Source of the DNA: a virus
Length of the DNA: 64,000 nucleotides
Direction: 5' to 3' (one strand)
IMG/VR virus record: IMGVR_UViG_3300032893_000763
Location: 29,769-93,768 of that record
Shown: positions 1 through 7,169 of the stretch, one piece after another
Layout: each line of letters starts with the position of its first letter
Position numbering within the stretch: position 1 is the first letter of the stretch
The notes under the pieces: generated by a model
The model's database searches: none
Told to the model about the DNA's origin: nothing
Seen by the model: the letters and a program-made list of their open reading frames with translations, nothing else
Made by a program: the position numbers and the translations under genes

Positions 1-4
1 TCAT

Positions 5-54
5 GTCCTAAGTATCGGCCTCCCAGGGTAAGAGGGCATCCCTCGGAAGGGTGA
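5..54 (-). promoter_or_regulatory. Palindrome + GATACT leaderless promoter (site 1)
   Basis: Read on the minus strand, an imperfect palindrome (positions 38-54) is followed 21 bp later by GGCC-GATACT (-10 at 11-16), six bases and an ATG at 4-2. The gene itself lies left of the window. It is the first of nine copies of the same composite element. The -10 to ATG spacing implies a leaderless mRNA. Confidence 0.75.
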
Positions 55-108
55 AATGCTACTCTTGATGGGTCACAACTTGGACTGAGGAAGGGAGGGA
101 CAAACTAC

Positions 109-324
109 ATGGCGAAGGCGAAGAAGACGCAGGCGGAGATCGTGCTCACGACCCTGGCTCGTCGCAAGACGGGCTTCACGGACGCGGAGTTGATCGAGGC
201 CACCGGGATCACGTTCGCGGACACGATCCGCTCGACGCTCAAGCGTGCGGGCAAGGTCGTCGCGGTCGGCACCAAGACCGACAAGACGACGGGCCGCACC
301 GTCAAGACGTGGGGCGTGGCGTAG
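109..324 (+). CDS. Small basic protein, possible winged-helix DNA binder
   Basis: 71 residues. A Lys-rich N-terminus (MAKAKKTQ) precedes a helix-turn-helix-like stretch (residues 9-48: AEIVLTTLARR, then DAELIEATGI) and a short beta-wing-like end (KVVAVGTKTDKTTGRTV). This resembles a small winged-helix fold, but no family is recognised. An AGGGAGG Shine-Dalgarno sits about 10 bases before ATG. It is followed by a terminator shared with the convergent gene. DNA binding is inferred. Confidence 0.7.
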   Translation: MAKAKKTQAEIVLTTLARRKTGFTDAELIEATGITFADTIRSTLKRAGKVVAVGTKTDKTTGRTVKTWGVA

Positions 325-401
325 GCCCGCCCCCCCGCGCACGCACGGCTAGGCGATACGACCGTGTGGGAGTCAACAGGCCGATCTCCCCGGCCACCGA
401 G

Positions 402-425
402 AAGGGCTCCCCGGCGGGAGCCCTT
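402..425. terminator. Bidirectional hairpin terminator
   Basis: Perfect 10-bp stem AAGGGCTCCC / GGGAGCCCTT with a CGGC loop, placed between the ends of two convergent genes. Confidence 0.75.
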
Positions 426-427
426 CG

Positions 428-748
428 CTATTCGGGCTCGTGGACGGCGGCAGCGAAGGCGAAGAAGTCGTCCATGATGCCCTCGATGGTGGGGTCGAGG
501 AACTGCGCGAGCAGCTTCCCGTCCCGCGACCGGCGCACCTGCGAGGAGACGATCCTGCCTCCGACAAGCTCCTGCGCGAGGACGACGGCACCACGGTAGC
601 TCGGGAGGCCCGTCACCGTCTTGCACGTCATGTCGTCGCGGAGGAACCGCACTGTGTAGTTGTCTGTCATGCCAGGGAGTCTCTCCGCGAGCGCCTCCTT
701 CTTACGCCGGTTGCAGTCGGGGCAGTTGATCGGAAGGCGGATGTCCAC
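428..748 (-). CDS. Hypothetical protein with N-terminal CxxC
   Basis: 106 residues, GTG start. An N-terminal CPDC pair is followed by a basic NRRKKEALAERL segment. The C-terminal half is acidic and aromatic (EGIMDDFFAFAAAVHEPE). One CxxC could be half of a zinc site (C42 is the only other Cys seen). No family is recognised. TAGGGT lies exactly six bases before the GTG, inside the palindrome that also serves the divergent gene at 803, so the two genes probably share a regulator. Confidence 0.65.
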   Translation of the reverse strand: MDIRLPINCPDCNRRKKEALAERLPGMTDNYTVRFLRDDMTCKTVTGLPSYRGAVVLAQELVGGRIVSSQVRRSRDGKLLAQFLDPTIEGIMDDFFAFAAAVHEPE

Positions 749-751
749 AAT

Positions 752-802
752 ATCACCCTATCGGGTGATGCACTCTTGGCGCAGACGGCCGATACTTGGG
801 AC
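752..802 (+). promoter_or_regulatory. Divergent operator/promoter (site 2)
   Basis: Perfect palindrome ATCACCCTATCGGGTGAT at 752-769, 21 bp, GATACT at 791-796, six bases, ATG at 803. On the opposite strand the same palindrome contains TAGGGT (755-760), six bases from the GTG at 748. One palindrome therefore covers the -35 region of one promoter and the -10 of the other. Confidence 0.8.
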
Positions 803-994
803 ATGAGCTACACACCGATCAACACAATCCGCGTCAACGGCACCCTGTTCGTCATGAGCGAGCGCACGTTCAACGACGTGTGCGAGGGTGCGCGGCTGGC
901 GCAGGCGGAGGCCACCGCGAAGGACGTGCGGAACTCCGTCGAGGCCCCGACCATGTGGGGCGAGGAGATCGACCCTCGCCTCGGGAGGATCTAA
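803..994 (+). CDS. Small hypothetical protein, operator-controlled
   Basis: 63 residues beginning MSYTPINTIRVNG. The ATG is set by GATACT six bases upstream, with no Shine-Dalgarno. The middle is amphipathic and Ala-rich (RLAQAEATAKDV). It heads a tightly overlapping cluster: its TAA overlaps the next ATG by one base. No function recognised; probably an early accessory gene. Confidence 0.6.
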   Translation: MSYTPINTIRVNGTLFVMSERTFNDVCEGARLAQAEATAKDVRNSVEAPTMWGEEIDPRLGRI

Positions 995-1218
995 TGGCAC
1001 CGACCGTGAACAACCTCGGCGGCAAGATGTACGGCGACGGCGAGTACGTGTGCGAGTTCGAGAACGCCTCGTCCGACCTCTGCCCGACCACCGCTCTCCT
1101 GCTCTCCCCCTCGGGGCAGTGCTACACGACGCCCCTCCAGTCGGACGAGCAGGCCAACATCGCCACCGCCCGCAAGCTCATCCTCATCGTGCGGGCGAAG
1201 GAAGGAGCACTCTCGTGA
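994..1218 (+). CDS. Hypothetical protein
   Basis: 74 residues. The start overlaps the upstream stop (TAATG), so it is translationally coupled. Three Cys (CEF, DLCPTT, GQCYTT) and repeated GDGEY/SPSGQC beta-type segments suggest a compact beta fold. No family recognised. Confidence 0.6.
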   Translation: MAPTVNNLGGKMYGDGEYVCEFENASSDLCPTTALLLSPSGQCYTTPLQSDEQANIATARKLILIVRAKEGALS

Positions 1219-1784
1219 ACGACGAGACGACACACGCAGTCTTCGCCACCACGCACCAACACGAGCGAGTCCGCGTGTCGGACGCCCTCGGCTGGCGCGA
1301 GGCACAGCGAGAGTGGCAGCGGCTCGACCTGCTTCGGCTCGCCGGGCTCATGCCGCACGTCAAGCACCTGGAGGTTCGCTCGACGGACGATCCCGGCTAC
1401 ATCTCGGCCCGGCTCTCGTTCCTGCACCGCAGGCCCGTGCTCAAGGGCTCGCGCGGCTACGCCGACTCCAAGGGGTCGGGGTGGGGCAACGAGTACACCG
1501 GCAAGGAGAAGGCGGCTCGCAAGGCGTGGAGCCTGTTCGCGCCGACGTTCCGCGCATCGTGGGACAAGGATCGGGACAAGTTCCGCCGGTCGCAGGGCAA
1601 GGCCCCGCTCATGGAGCGCACGGGCGTGCAGGGCTCGGGCGGCTGGTACTACTGGCCGAACGGCACCACGGCAGCACAGGGCCTCTCCTCGCTCGCCACG
1701 CTGTGCGAGCGGCGCGGGCTCATCGTCCAGGGCCTCAACGACAAGTGGTTCGCTCTCGACTTGAGCGAGCCGGAAGGAGTCTGA
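1215..1784 (+). CDS. Hypothetical protein, 189 aa
   Basis: GTG start overlapping the upstream TGA by four bases. The N-terminal helix (WREAQREWQRLDLLRLAGL) is followed by a basic, aromatic region (GSGWGNEYTGKEKAARKAW) and a C-terminal block (GGWYYWPNGTTAAQGLSSLATLCERRGLI) that resembles a small helix-turn-helix-like module. No enzyme motif seen. Codon use matches neighbouring genes. Confidence 0.6.
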   Translation: MNDETTHAVFATTHQHERVRVSDALGWREAQREWQRLDLLRLAGLMPHVKHLEVRSTDDPGYISARLSFLHRRPVLKGSRGYADSKGSGWGNEYTGKEKAARKAWSLFAPTFRASWDKDRDKFRRSQGKAPLMERTGVQGSGGWYYWPNGTTAAQGLSSLATLCERRGLIVQGLNDKWFALDLSEPEGV

Positions 1785-1785
1785 C

Positions 1786-2004
1786 ATGAAGCGCAGCCGG
1801 TTCCAAGCGTTGTTCAACGACTGCCCCGGTGCAGTGCTCGGCTCCGGGCCGGAGATGTCCAACCCTGGCCGCATCATCGTGGAGTCCGAGGACTCCGTGC
1901 GGGCCATCGAGTACATGCGCACCAAGACCAAGATGCTCCGCATCGAGCCGCACACGCGGTGGTGCGAGGGCATCGTCATCGTCTTCGACTGGAAGGAGAA
2001 CTGA
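1786..2004 (+). CDS. Hypothetical protein
   Basis: 72 residues, one base after the previous stop, with Shine-Dalgarno GGAAGGAG. Alternating strands (GRIIVESEDSVRAIEYM, EGIVIVFDW) suggest a small alpha/beta fold. No family recognised. Confidence 0.6.
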   Translation: MKRSRFQALFNDCPGAVLGSGPEMSNPGRIIVESEDSVRAIEYMRTKTKMLRIEPHTRWCEGIVIVFDWKEN

Positions 2005-2005
2005 G

Positions 2006-2197
2006 ATGGGCGACGAACTTCCGATCTACGTCCACGTCCGCACCGGCTCGCGTGAGTGGCAGTACCGCTTCACGCAGGGCGTCGGCATCGAGCGCCGGTA
2101 CTACCGGCAGGCGACCCTCAAGTGGAGCAAGTGGGAGCCCGAGCCGAACTCCAGCGTCTCGGACGCGGTGCTCACGCTCATGGTCGAGATGCGCTAG
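2006..2197 (+). CDS. Hypothetical protein
   Basis: 63 residues, last gene of the 803-2197 cluster, with GGAAGGAG upstream. Rich in Trp, Tyr and Arg (REWQYRFTQ, ERRYYRQ, KWSKWEPEP), which suggests a nucleic-acid or protein-binding surface. Its stop overlaps the convergent gene by four bases. Confidence 0.6.
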   Translation: MGDELPIYVHVRTGSREWQYRFTQGVGIERRYYRQATLKWSKWEPEPNSSVSDAVLTLMVEMR

Positions 2198-2850
2198 CCG
2201 AACAGGCGCTTCCAGAAGCCGGGGCTCTCTACGGGCTCCGGCTTCTGTGCGGGCTCTACGATGTAGCGCGGGAAGTCGAGGCGCTCGAAGCCCTGGCCCA
2301 TGTGCTCCGCGAGCACCACGAGCCCGCGTGCGAGCCCGTCGAGCCGCTCCAGGACTTCGGCGTGCTGCTCGTGCATGTCCCGAGCCACGGCCGCGATCAG
2401 GGCCTCCAGGGCCTCGGTGTCGAGCCCCTCGACCACGGAGGGGTCGAACGTCTCAAGCTTCGGGCCGTAGTCCTTCTCGACCAACTCCTCCCCGAGGTCG
2501 AACTCGTCCTCGGCCTCTGCCTCGGCCTCATCACCGACCTCGAAGGGCTCGTCGGCGTCGGCGGCTTCGCGGGTGCCCGGCTGCGTGCCGGTGTAGTCCG
2601 TGTAGTCCATCTCGACCACCACGCCCGCCGCCTCGGCCGATCCCCGGAAGGAGCGACGGCCGCGAGCTTCGGCAGCTTGTGCCGACCGGCCCACACCGAC
2701 GCCTTCGAGATTGTCGGCCGCGCCCGGCTGCCTGCCGTGGATCACACGCTCTCCGGGCTTGTGCGGGTCTACCTCGCCCGCAAGCACGAGTGCCCTGCGC
2801 TTGGCCTGGATACGGGCCGTGAGGTCTTGACTCTCTGCGTCCAGTCCCAT
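2194..2850 (-). CDS. Acidic coiled-coil protein
   Basis: 218 residues from the ATG at 2850, chosen because TACACT sits exactly six bases upstream (minus strand, 2857-2862). A longer start at 2874 is possible. The middle is strongly acidic (EVGDEAEAEAEDEFDLGEELVEKD). A predicted coiled coil follows (LEALIAAVARDMHEQHAEVLERLDGLARGLVVL), and the protein ends PGFWKRLFG, an amphipathic tail. Possibly membrane- or capsid-associated; no family recognised. Confidence 0.6.
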   Translation of the reverse strand: MGLDAESQDLTARIQAKRRALVLAGEVDPHKPGERVIHGRQPGAADNLEGVGVGRSAQAAEARGRRSFRGSAEAAGVVVEMDYTDYTGTQPGTREAADADEPFEVGDEAEAEAEDEFDLGEELVEKDYGPKLETFDPSVVEGLDTEALEALIAAVARDMHEQHAEVLERLDGLARGLVVLAEHMGQGFERLDFPRYIVEPAQKPEPVESPGFWKRLFG

Positions 2851-2890
2851 GCCGGAAGTGTACCAGGCGTTCAACTCGGCCCGCTTCGGC

Positions 2891-2902
2891 TAGAATCGGG
2901 GC
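2891..2902 (+). promoter_or_regulatory. Leaderless -10 (TAGAAT-N6-ATG)
   Basis: TAGAAT at 2891-2896, then CGGGGC, then ATG at 2903. No good -35 hexamer at 17-18 bp. The same spacing recurs in front of many genes here. Confidence 0.7.
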
Positions 2903-4006
2903 ATGAAGGTGATGATGCTCCTCAACGAGGACGGGCAGCCCTGCGCCTACCACTTCGGCCCGGAAGGCACCGTCTTCCGCTTCTCCGCAGACGACGCCGA
3001 CGCACAGGCAATCGCGTTCACCAAGGCTGTGAACGACGGCATCGAGCGCGGAGAGGAGATCGAGGGCGAGGCTGCGCTCCAGGTGGCCGAGGTCATCAAG
3101 GAGGCTGCGGCTGGCACCGTCGTCTGGAACGGCGAGGACGGCCTCAACGACTGGCGCGACGACATCCAGGCTTCGCTTCCGCGCGACTCGTCCGGCTCCG
3201 GCCCCTACGCCGAGATCGGCGGCACCTACAGCTTCTACGTCGAGGACATCTCGCGCGACGGCACCAAGGCCCTCGTCTGCGGATGGGGCAGCGGCCAGTC
3301 CGAACACTACGTCGTCCCGATCACGGTCAACGCCGAGGGCGAGCCCTGCGCCGCGCCGAAGGACAAGTGGGTCAAGGTCGAGGAGCAGTACGTCGCCACG
3401 CTCAAGGCCGGGCGCAAGTTCTCCTCGAAGCACCTGGAGGCGATGAAGACGGCGCATGAGGCGCTCGGCAAGCTCATCGCCGTCGGGGACGCCGAGCGCG
3501 AGGCTCCGGCCAACGAGAAGGGTGACGAGCCCACCGAGAAGTCCGCGCTCGCGTACACGGTCGAGAAGGCGAACAGCGCGATGCGCTACACGCTCGGCCC
3601 GTTGTACGCTCCGATGCGCGAGGACGCCCACAAGGAGTGGATCGAGGCGGACGAGTTGCAGAAGTCCGTCCACGACTTCGTGCGCGACTCGGCCGAAAAT
3701 GGTCGGCGCATCAACCTCCAGCACGGCGACCTCGGAGACATCCAGTGCGGCGAGTGGGTCGAGTGCCTGGCGTGGCCGTACGAGCACACGATCAAGGTGC
3801 GCAACGCCGCAGGCGAGGAGCACGAGGTCGAGATGCCTGCGGGCACCGTCTACCTCGGGGTCGTGTGGGACGAGGAGTATTGGGACGTGGAGAAGTCCCG
3901 CCCGAAGGGCATCGACGGCTACTCCCTCGGCGGTCGCGCGATGAAGGTGCGCGGGACGAGCGAGGCGCTCAAGTCGATGGGCTACAAGGTTCAGAAGACC
4001 GCCTAG
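2903..4006 (+). CDS. XkdF-like phage serine protease (capsid maturation)
   Basis: 367 residues. The C-terminal ~110 residues match the XkdF/peptidase U35 pattern: QHG with H274, a GEWVECLAWPYE strand, MPAGTVYLGVVWDEEYWD, and GYSLGGRA with candidate nucleophile S341. The N-terminal ~200 residues are a separate acidic alpha/beta region. Family members cleave scaffold and capsid precursors in the prohead. It lies 12 kb from the scaffold and capsid genes, whereas these are normally adjacent. The protease call is fairly firm; its role in this head is inferred. Confidence 0.75.
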   Translation: MKVMMLLNEDGQPCAYHFGPEGTVFRFSADDADAQAIAFTKAVNDGIERGEEIEGEAALQVAEVIKEAAAGTVVWNGEDGLNDWRDDIQASLPRDSSGSGPYAEIGGTYSFYVEDISRDGTKALVCGWGSGQSEHYVVPITVNAEGEPCAAPKDKWVKVEEQYVATLKAGRKFSSKHLEAMKTAHEALGKLIAVGDAEREAPANEKGDEPTEKSALAYTVEKANSAMRYTLGPLYAPMREDAHKEWIEADELQKSVHDFVRDSAENGRRINLQHGDLGDIQCGEWVECLAWPYEHTIKVRNAAGEEHEVEMPAGTVYLGVVWDEEYWDVEKSRPKGIDGYSLGGRAMKVRGTSEALKSMGYKVQKTA

Positions 4007-4010
4007 TGGC

Positions 4011-4310
4011 ATGGCTCCGGGAGACGAGAACCTCACAGTGAGTCTTCTCCGCGCGGAGATCCGCGCGGCCCGCGCTGAGGATCGCAACGAGTTCTTCATG
4101 GAACTCGACAAGAGACTCAAGCCGGTGCACGACCACATCGCCGCGATCAATCGGGGCGAGTTCACGGACGGCTTCAAGGCCGGAATCCTCCGCGTCGTCG
4201 GAGAGCAGGTCGTCAGCCGGTGGACGATGAAGGCGAACAAGGCCGTCGTCTACACCGCCATCGTGGCGCTCGCTACGCTCGCCACCAACATCGCTCTCAT
4301 CGTCCACTAG
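4011..4310 (+). CDS. XhlA/holin-like membrane protein
   Basis: 99 residues: a soluble N-terminal coiled-coil part (LLRAEIRAARAEDRNEFFMELDKRLKPVHDHI) and one hydrophobic segment at the extreme C-terminus (VVYTAIVALATLATNIALIV, ~79-98). This is the layout of XhlA-type lysis accessory or membrane-anchor proteins. A separate holin candidate lies at 50.4 kb. Lysis role is inferred. Confidence 0.6.
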   Translation: MAPGDENLTVSLLRAEIRAARAEDRNEFFMELDKRLKPVHDHIAAINRGEFTDGFKAGILRVVGEQVVSRWTMKANKAVVYTAIVALATLATNIALIVH

Positions 4311-4319
4311 GCTCCCGCC

Positions 4320-4670
4320 ATGTCGGCCAGGGTGTGCGACCGCTGCTCCGTCCGGTGGCCGAAGGGCGAGGAGTTCAAGAAGTGCCCCGGCTGCGGGCGC
4401 AACACGCAGTTCCGCGTGCACATCGAGGCGGAGGACGGGTGGGAGGATCGCTACCTCGACGCTCAGCGGGCGAATAGCGCCATGCCTGCCGTCGAGTCCC
4501 GCACCGACGCCGACCGGCTCGACCGCTTCCAGAAGGCCGGGCTCGACCTCGCGCGGGCGCTGGAGTTCGCCGGGAACCGGCACGTGGATCTCTCGCTGTT
4601 CGAGCGCCTCCGGGGGCAGGGGTGCCCGCTGGAGACTGCCGTCGAGATCGTCGGCCCGATAGACTCCTAG
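4320..4670 (+). CDS. Zinc-ribbon protein
   Basis: 116 residues. CDRC (residues 6-9) and CPGC (22-25) form a rubredoxin-like zinc ribbon; the rest is helical with no motif recognised. TAGGCT (4308-4313) lies six bases before the ATG, so the transcript is probably leaderless. One of several short zinc-ribbon proteins in the window. Confidence 0.65.
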   Translation: MSARVCDRCSVRWPKGEEFKKCPGCGRNTQFRVHIEAEDGWEDRYLDAQRANSAMPAVESRTDADRLDRFQKAGLDLARALEFAGNRHVDLSLFERLRGQGCPLETAVEIVGPIDS

Positions 4671-4672
4671 AC

Positions 4673-5050
4673 GTGAGCCGGACTGAGATCCCCGTCTACG
4701 CGGTCAACCGCGTAGCCTACGAGCCGTACGACGCCGTGAACGGCGATCCGACCAACGGCATGTACTTCGCGGACAACGGCGGCTACACGTGGCTGGAGAT
4801 CGACAACCCCGGCTCGCTGCCGATCACCGTCGGCGCGGTCGTCTCGGTGGACGCGGTGGACGACATCGTGATCCCGGACAAGGAGATCGAGGTCGATCCC
4901 GGCTCGGCCGTGCACTTCGGCCCGTTCCCGAAGAAGTGGTACTCGCAGCCCGACCTCTCGGTCTACTTCGAGGTCGATCCCGACGGGGTGTACGGCGATG
5001 AAGGCACGTGCCTCACGTTCTCCGCCTACGAACTCTCCAGCGTGATCTAA
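4673..5050 (+). CDS. Putative virion beta-protein
   Basis: 125 residues, GTG start seven bases after TAGACT. Almost all beta strands with Gly/Pro turns (YTWLEIDNPGSLPITVGAVVSVDAVDDI, IEVDPGSAVHFGPFPKKW), similar to small capsid-decoration or head-completion proteins. Its stop overlaps the next ATG (TAATG). It may be displayed on the virion together with the next two genes. Structural role inferred from composition and context only. Confidence 0.55.
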   Translation: MSRTEIPVYAVNRVAYEPYDAVNGDPTNGMYFADNGGYTWLEIDNPGSLPITVGAVVSVDAVDDIVIPDKEIEVDPGSAVHFGPFPKKWYSQPDLSVYFEVDPDGVYGDEGTCLTFSAYELSSVI

Positions 5051-5583
5051 TGGGCTACGCTCCGGTCACGCTCATCAAGACTCCGCCTGCCGATCCGGTC
5101 GCTGGCACGTCGCTCACCGTCCTGGACGACACGGGCGACCGCTACCCGGCGACTCCGTTCACCGGCCTCGTCTTCCCGCTCCAGACCATCCCCACCATCG
5201 GCGTGAACGCCGAGGAGGTCACGGTCACGGAGGTCGAGGGCGACACGCTCACCATCGTGCGTGGTGACTCGCCCATCGCCATCACGTCGGGCCTCCAGTT
5301 GTGGGCGACTCGCACGCAGACGAACTACGACAACGGCGCAACCGTGACGCTCTCGCAGGACTTCCCGGACACCGACACGACCGTCTACCTCATGCTGCGC
5401 ACACCGCAGGGCGAGGTCGGCCGCTACGGGACGGCGCTCTCCTCCGTGGACGGCGAGGGTGTGACGACGTACAGCTTCGAGTTCGTCGTCAACGAGTCCG
5501 GCCAGTGGTACTACGGGTGGGCGAGCGATCAGCGTGTCGAGCCCGAGCAGGACTTCTACGTCCGGTTCTCCGAGGTTCTGTAG
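5050..5583 (+). CDS. Putative virion/tail accessory protein
   Basis: 177 residues, coupled to the previous gene by a one-base overlap. An N-terminal DPVAGTSLTVLDDTGDRYPATPF block with IVRGDSP resembles phage beta-sandwich domains. A C-terminal Ig-like part (residues ~95-177, ATVTLSQDFPDTDTTVYLML to WYYGWASDQ) resembles bacterial Ig domains of virion decoration proteins. No precise family. Confidence 0.6.
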   Translation: MGYAPVTLIKTPPADPVAGTSLTVLDDTGDRYPATPFTGLVFPLQTIPTIGVNAEEVTVTEVEGDTLTIVRGDSPIAITSGLQLWATRTQTNYDNGATVTLSQDFPDTDTTVYLMLRTPQGEVGRYGTALSSVDGEGVTTYSFEFVVNESGQWYYGWASDQRVEPEQDFYVRFSEVL

Positions 5584-6101
5584 TGCCGCTCCCGCCCGGA
5601 GCAGACGAGTTCTCCCCGCCGGTCGGCGCTCCCTTCCCCGAAGGGATCGTGGTGCTCGGCGTGCCGGGGCCTGCCGGTGAAGGCGGCGGCGGATCGCTCA
5701 ACGGCATCTCCAACCCGTCTGCCGGAATCCTGGAGGGTGTCCACGGAGGCGAGCTTCGGTTCTCGGACGAGAATGGTGCCGTGACGCTCCAGTCCGCCGG
5801 AGGCAGCGGTGTCGCCCTCGTTGACCCGAGCGGTGGAGAGATCCAGGTCAAGGGAGACGGCACCGTCTGGATTCACGCCACGGACGAGGACATCGTGGTC
5901 GAGGTCGGCGGCGGTGGCGAGTTCATCGTCGGCGGCACGGCAGGAGACAACCCCGCCAACATGAAGCTCCGCGTCAACGGGCGCGGCGTCGGCTTCTACG
6001 GCAACGACGCCATCGACCAACCGACCGTATCGGCCACCCCGAACGCACAGGACGTGGTTGACGCCCTCGTGGCGCTCGGGCTCGTGACGCAGGCGTCGTA
6101 G
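5583..6101 (+). CDS. Tail/head-fibre-like protein
   Basis: 172 residues, GTG start overlapping the previous TAG. A short low-complexity stretch (GPAGEGGGGS) is followed by beta repeats (GGELRFSDENGAVTLQSAGGSG). The C-terminal GFYGNDAIDQPTVSATPN-type ending, then VVDALVALGLV, is common in phage fibre proteins. Likely a virion-surface protein made with the two preceding genes. Confidence 0.6.
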   Translation: MPLPPGADEFSPPVGAPFPEGIVVLGVPGPAGEGGGGSLNGISNPSAGILEGVHGGELRFSDENGAVTLQSAGGSGVALVDPSGGEIQVKGDGTVWIHATDEDIVVEVGGGGEFIVGGTAGDNPANMKLRVNGRGVGFYGNDAIDQPTVSATPNAQDVVDALVALGLVTQAS

Positions 6102-6118
6102 GGCGCTAGAATCCTGAC
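6084..6118 (+). promoter_or_regulatory. Promoter GTGACG-N17-TAGAAT, leaderless
   Basis: GTGACG (6084-6089), 17 bp, TAGAAT (6107-6112), CCTGAC, ATG at 6119. It is the best -35/-10 pair among the leaderless promoters in the window. Confidence 0.7.
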
Positions 6119-6352
6119 ATGGCCGCGTACACGATCATCAACGGCACGGACTCGCAGTTGTCGAACGTGGACGGCTCCTCGACCAACGTGGACGCCCACA
6201 CGTACAAGGATGGCGTGACGCTCGACTCGTCGCACCTGACGACGCTGCTCACCACGGCCGGGGTCGCAGTCGTGAAGGATCTCACCGGGGTCGCGGACGC
6301 CACGCAGAAGAAGCGCATCATCGCGGTCGCGTCCCTCTACGCCTCGACGTAG
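6119..6352 (+). CDS. Small hypothetical, probable structural protein
   Basis: 77 residues from a leaderless ATG. Thr/Ser/Asp-rich N-terminus (NGTDSQLSNVDGSSTNVDAHTYKDGVTLDSSH), then a helix and VADATQKKRIIAVASLY. Composition resembles minor virion proteins, but no family is recognised. Followed by two tiny coupled genes. Confidence 0.55.
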   Translation: MAAYTIINGTDSQLSNVDGSSTNVDAHTYKDGVTLDSSHLTTLLTTAGVAVVKDLTGVADATQKKRIIAVASLYAST

Positions 6353-6355
6353 CGC

Positions 6356-6526
6356 ATGTTCTACGCCATCACAGGAGCCGTGCTCGGCACCTACGAGGCG
6401 GTGGCAGTTACGACCAAGCGGGTGCCCACCGTGAGCGCCTGGAGCGCCCGGCGTCGGCACACGAGAGTGCTGGCCGTGGCGTGGGCTCTCGGGCTCGCGG
6501 TGCACCTGGCGAGGCACAAGCCGTGA
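6356..6526 (+). CDS. Small membrane protein
   Basis: 56 residues. Hydrophobic N-terminus (MFYAITGAVLGTYEAVAV), a basic middle (SARRRHTR) and a second hydrophobic stretch (VLAVAWALGLAVHLA), so one or two membrane spans. The stop overlaps the next GTG by four bases. Possible lysis or membrane accessory. Confidence 0.5.
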   Translation: MFYAITGAVLGTYEAVAVTTKRVPTVSAWSARRRHTRVLAVAWALGLAVHLARHKP

Positions 6527-6654
6527 GCGACAAGCACAAGCACGAGCACAAGCCCGAGCTTGAAAAGGACGAGGAGGAAGTCAAGCCCGAGCTTGAACTC
6601 AACGACGCCGAGAAGGCGTTGGAGGAGCTTCTCGTGGAGGGCGACTTCTCCTAA
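6523..6654 (+). CDS. Short charged protein with repeated KPELE motif
   Basis: 43 residues, GTG start. HKHEHKPELEKDEEEVKPELEL contains the KPELE unit twice and is followed by an acidic helix. Probably a helical adaptor or partner of the preceding membrane protein. No family recognised. Confidence 0.5.
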   Translation: MSDKHKHEHKPELEKDEEEVKPELELNDAEKALEELLVEGDFS

Positions 6655-6662
6655 GAACCACT

Positions 6663-6694
6663 ACGGCCCCCGGACTCGATGCACCGGGGGCCGT
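6663..6694. terminator. Strong bidirectional terminator
   Basis: Perfect 11-bp stem ACGGCCCCCGG / CCGGGGGCCGT with a 10-nt loop, between convergent gene ends. Confidence 0.85.
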
Positions 6695-6728
6695 CTTGGC
6701 GGGGGAGGGGGCTACCGGCCCCGCAAGC

Positions 6729-7001
6729 TCATCGGTAGTTGGAGAGCGTCTCGCGCTCCCACGCTGCGACCTCCAGGCATCCGCCGGGGTCGTCGTGGAT
6801 CGCGCAGCGGCGGCAGTAGCCGCACGGCTTCGGGGGGTGGCGCTTGACGAAGCCGACGCTCATGCACTGGAAGGTGTCCGAGCCGATCACGAGCAGGTCA
6901 CCGACGCTCATGCTCGGGAGCCGGTAGCCGATGGCCTCAAGCCGGTCGGCGTCGGCCTCGGTCACGCGGTTGAAGAACCGGAAGGCGTCCTCGGGGCTCA
7001 T
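6729..7001 (-). CDS. Cys-cluster protein, probable zinc binder
   Basis: 90 residues from the ATG at 7001, which overlaps the stop of the upstream 36-codon gene as ATGA. Cys at 60, 63, 66 and 75 (KPCGYCRRCAIHDDPGGC) make a compact zinc-knuckle-like cluster; C46 may add to it. The N-terminal helix is SPEDAFRFFNRVTEADADRL. The reading frame continues upstream, but the overlap with the operator-controlled leader gene supports the 7001 start. Function unknown. Confidence 0.65.
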   Translation of the reverse strand: MSPEDAFRFFNRVTEADADRLEAIGYRLPSMSVGDLLVIGSDTFQCMSVGFVKRHPPKPCGYCRRCAIHDDPGGCLEVAAWERETLSNYR

Positions 7002-7108
7002 CGCCGGGAGGGAGCCGCTCCACTCGGTCGCCCGCGTGGGGCGGCCTCCTGGATGCGCGAGGCAATCGCGGAGACGACAGTGATGTGGGTGTTCTGTGAA
7101 GTGGTCAT
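6998..7108 (-). CDS. 36-aa leader-type peptide (MTTSQNTH...)
   Basis: Small ORF whose ATG (7108) is positioned by a GATACT promoter of the palindrome regulon and whose TGA overlaps the next ATG. It begins MTTSQ, much like the gene at 11311 (MTTSH). Ala/Arg/Pro-rich C-terminus. Either a real short protein or a leader that couples translation to the downstream gene. Confidence 0.5.
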   Translation of the reverse strand: MTTSQNTHITVVSAIASRIQEAAPRGRPSGAAPSRR

Positions 7109-7161
7109 GTTCACAGTATCGGCCATATTCACAGGTGTTGTGAATCACCCGAAAGAGTGAA
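7109..7161 (-). promoter_or_regulatory. Palindrome promoter with extra TTCACA sites (site 3)
   Basis: Minus strand: palindrome at 7144-7161, 23 bp, GATACT (7115-7120), six bases, ATG at 7108. Between palindrome and -10 is a second perfect inverted repeat, ATTCACA-N5-TGTGAAT (7127-7145). Further TTCACA/TGTGAA copies flank the -10 and the first codons, so a second regulator is likely. Confidence 0.75.
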
Positions 7162-7169
7162 GATGCGGC

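Noticed and set aside
752-769. Regulon palindromes as transcription terminators
   Set aside because: No T-tract, fixed ~21-bp distance to GATACT, and position upstream of starts rather than after stops.
2531-4240. 569-codon minus frame
   Set aside because: Antisense to the XkdF-like gene, which has clear motifs and a leaderless promoter.
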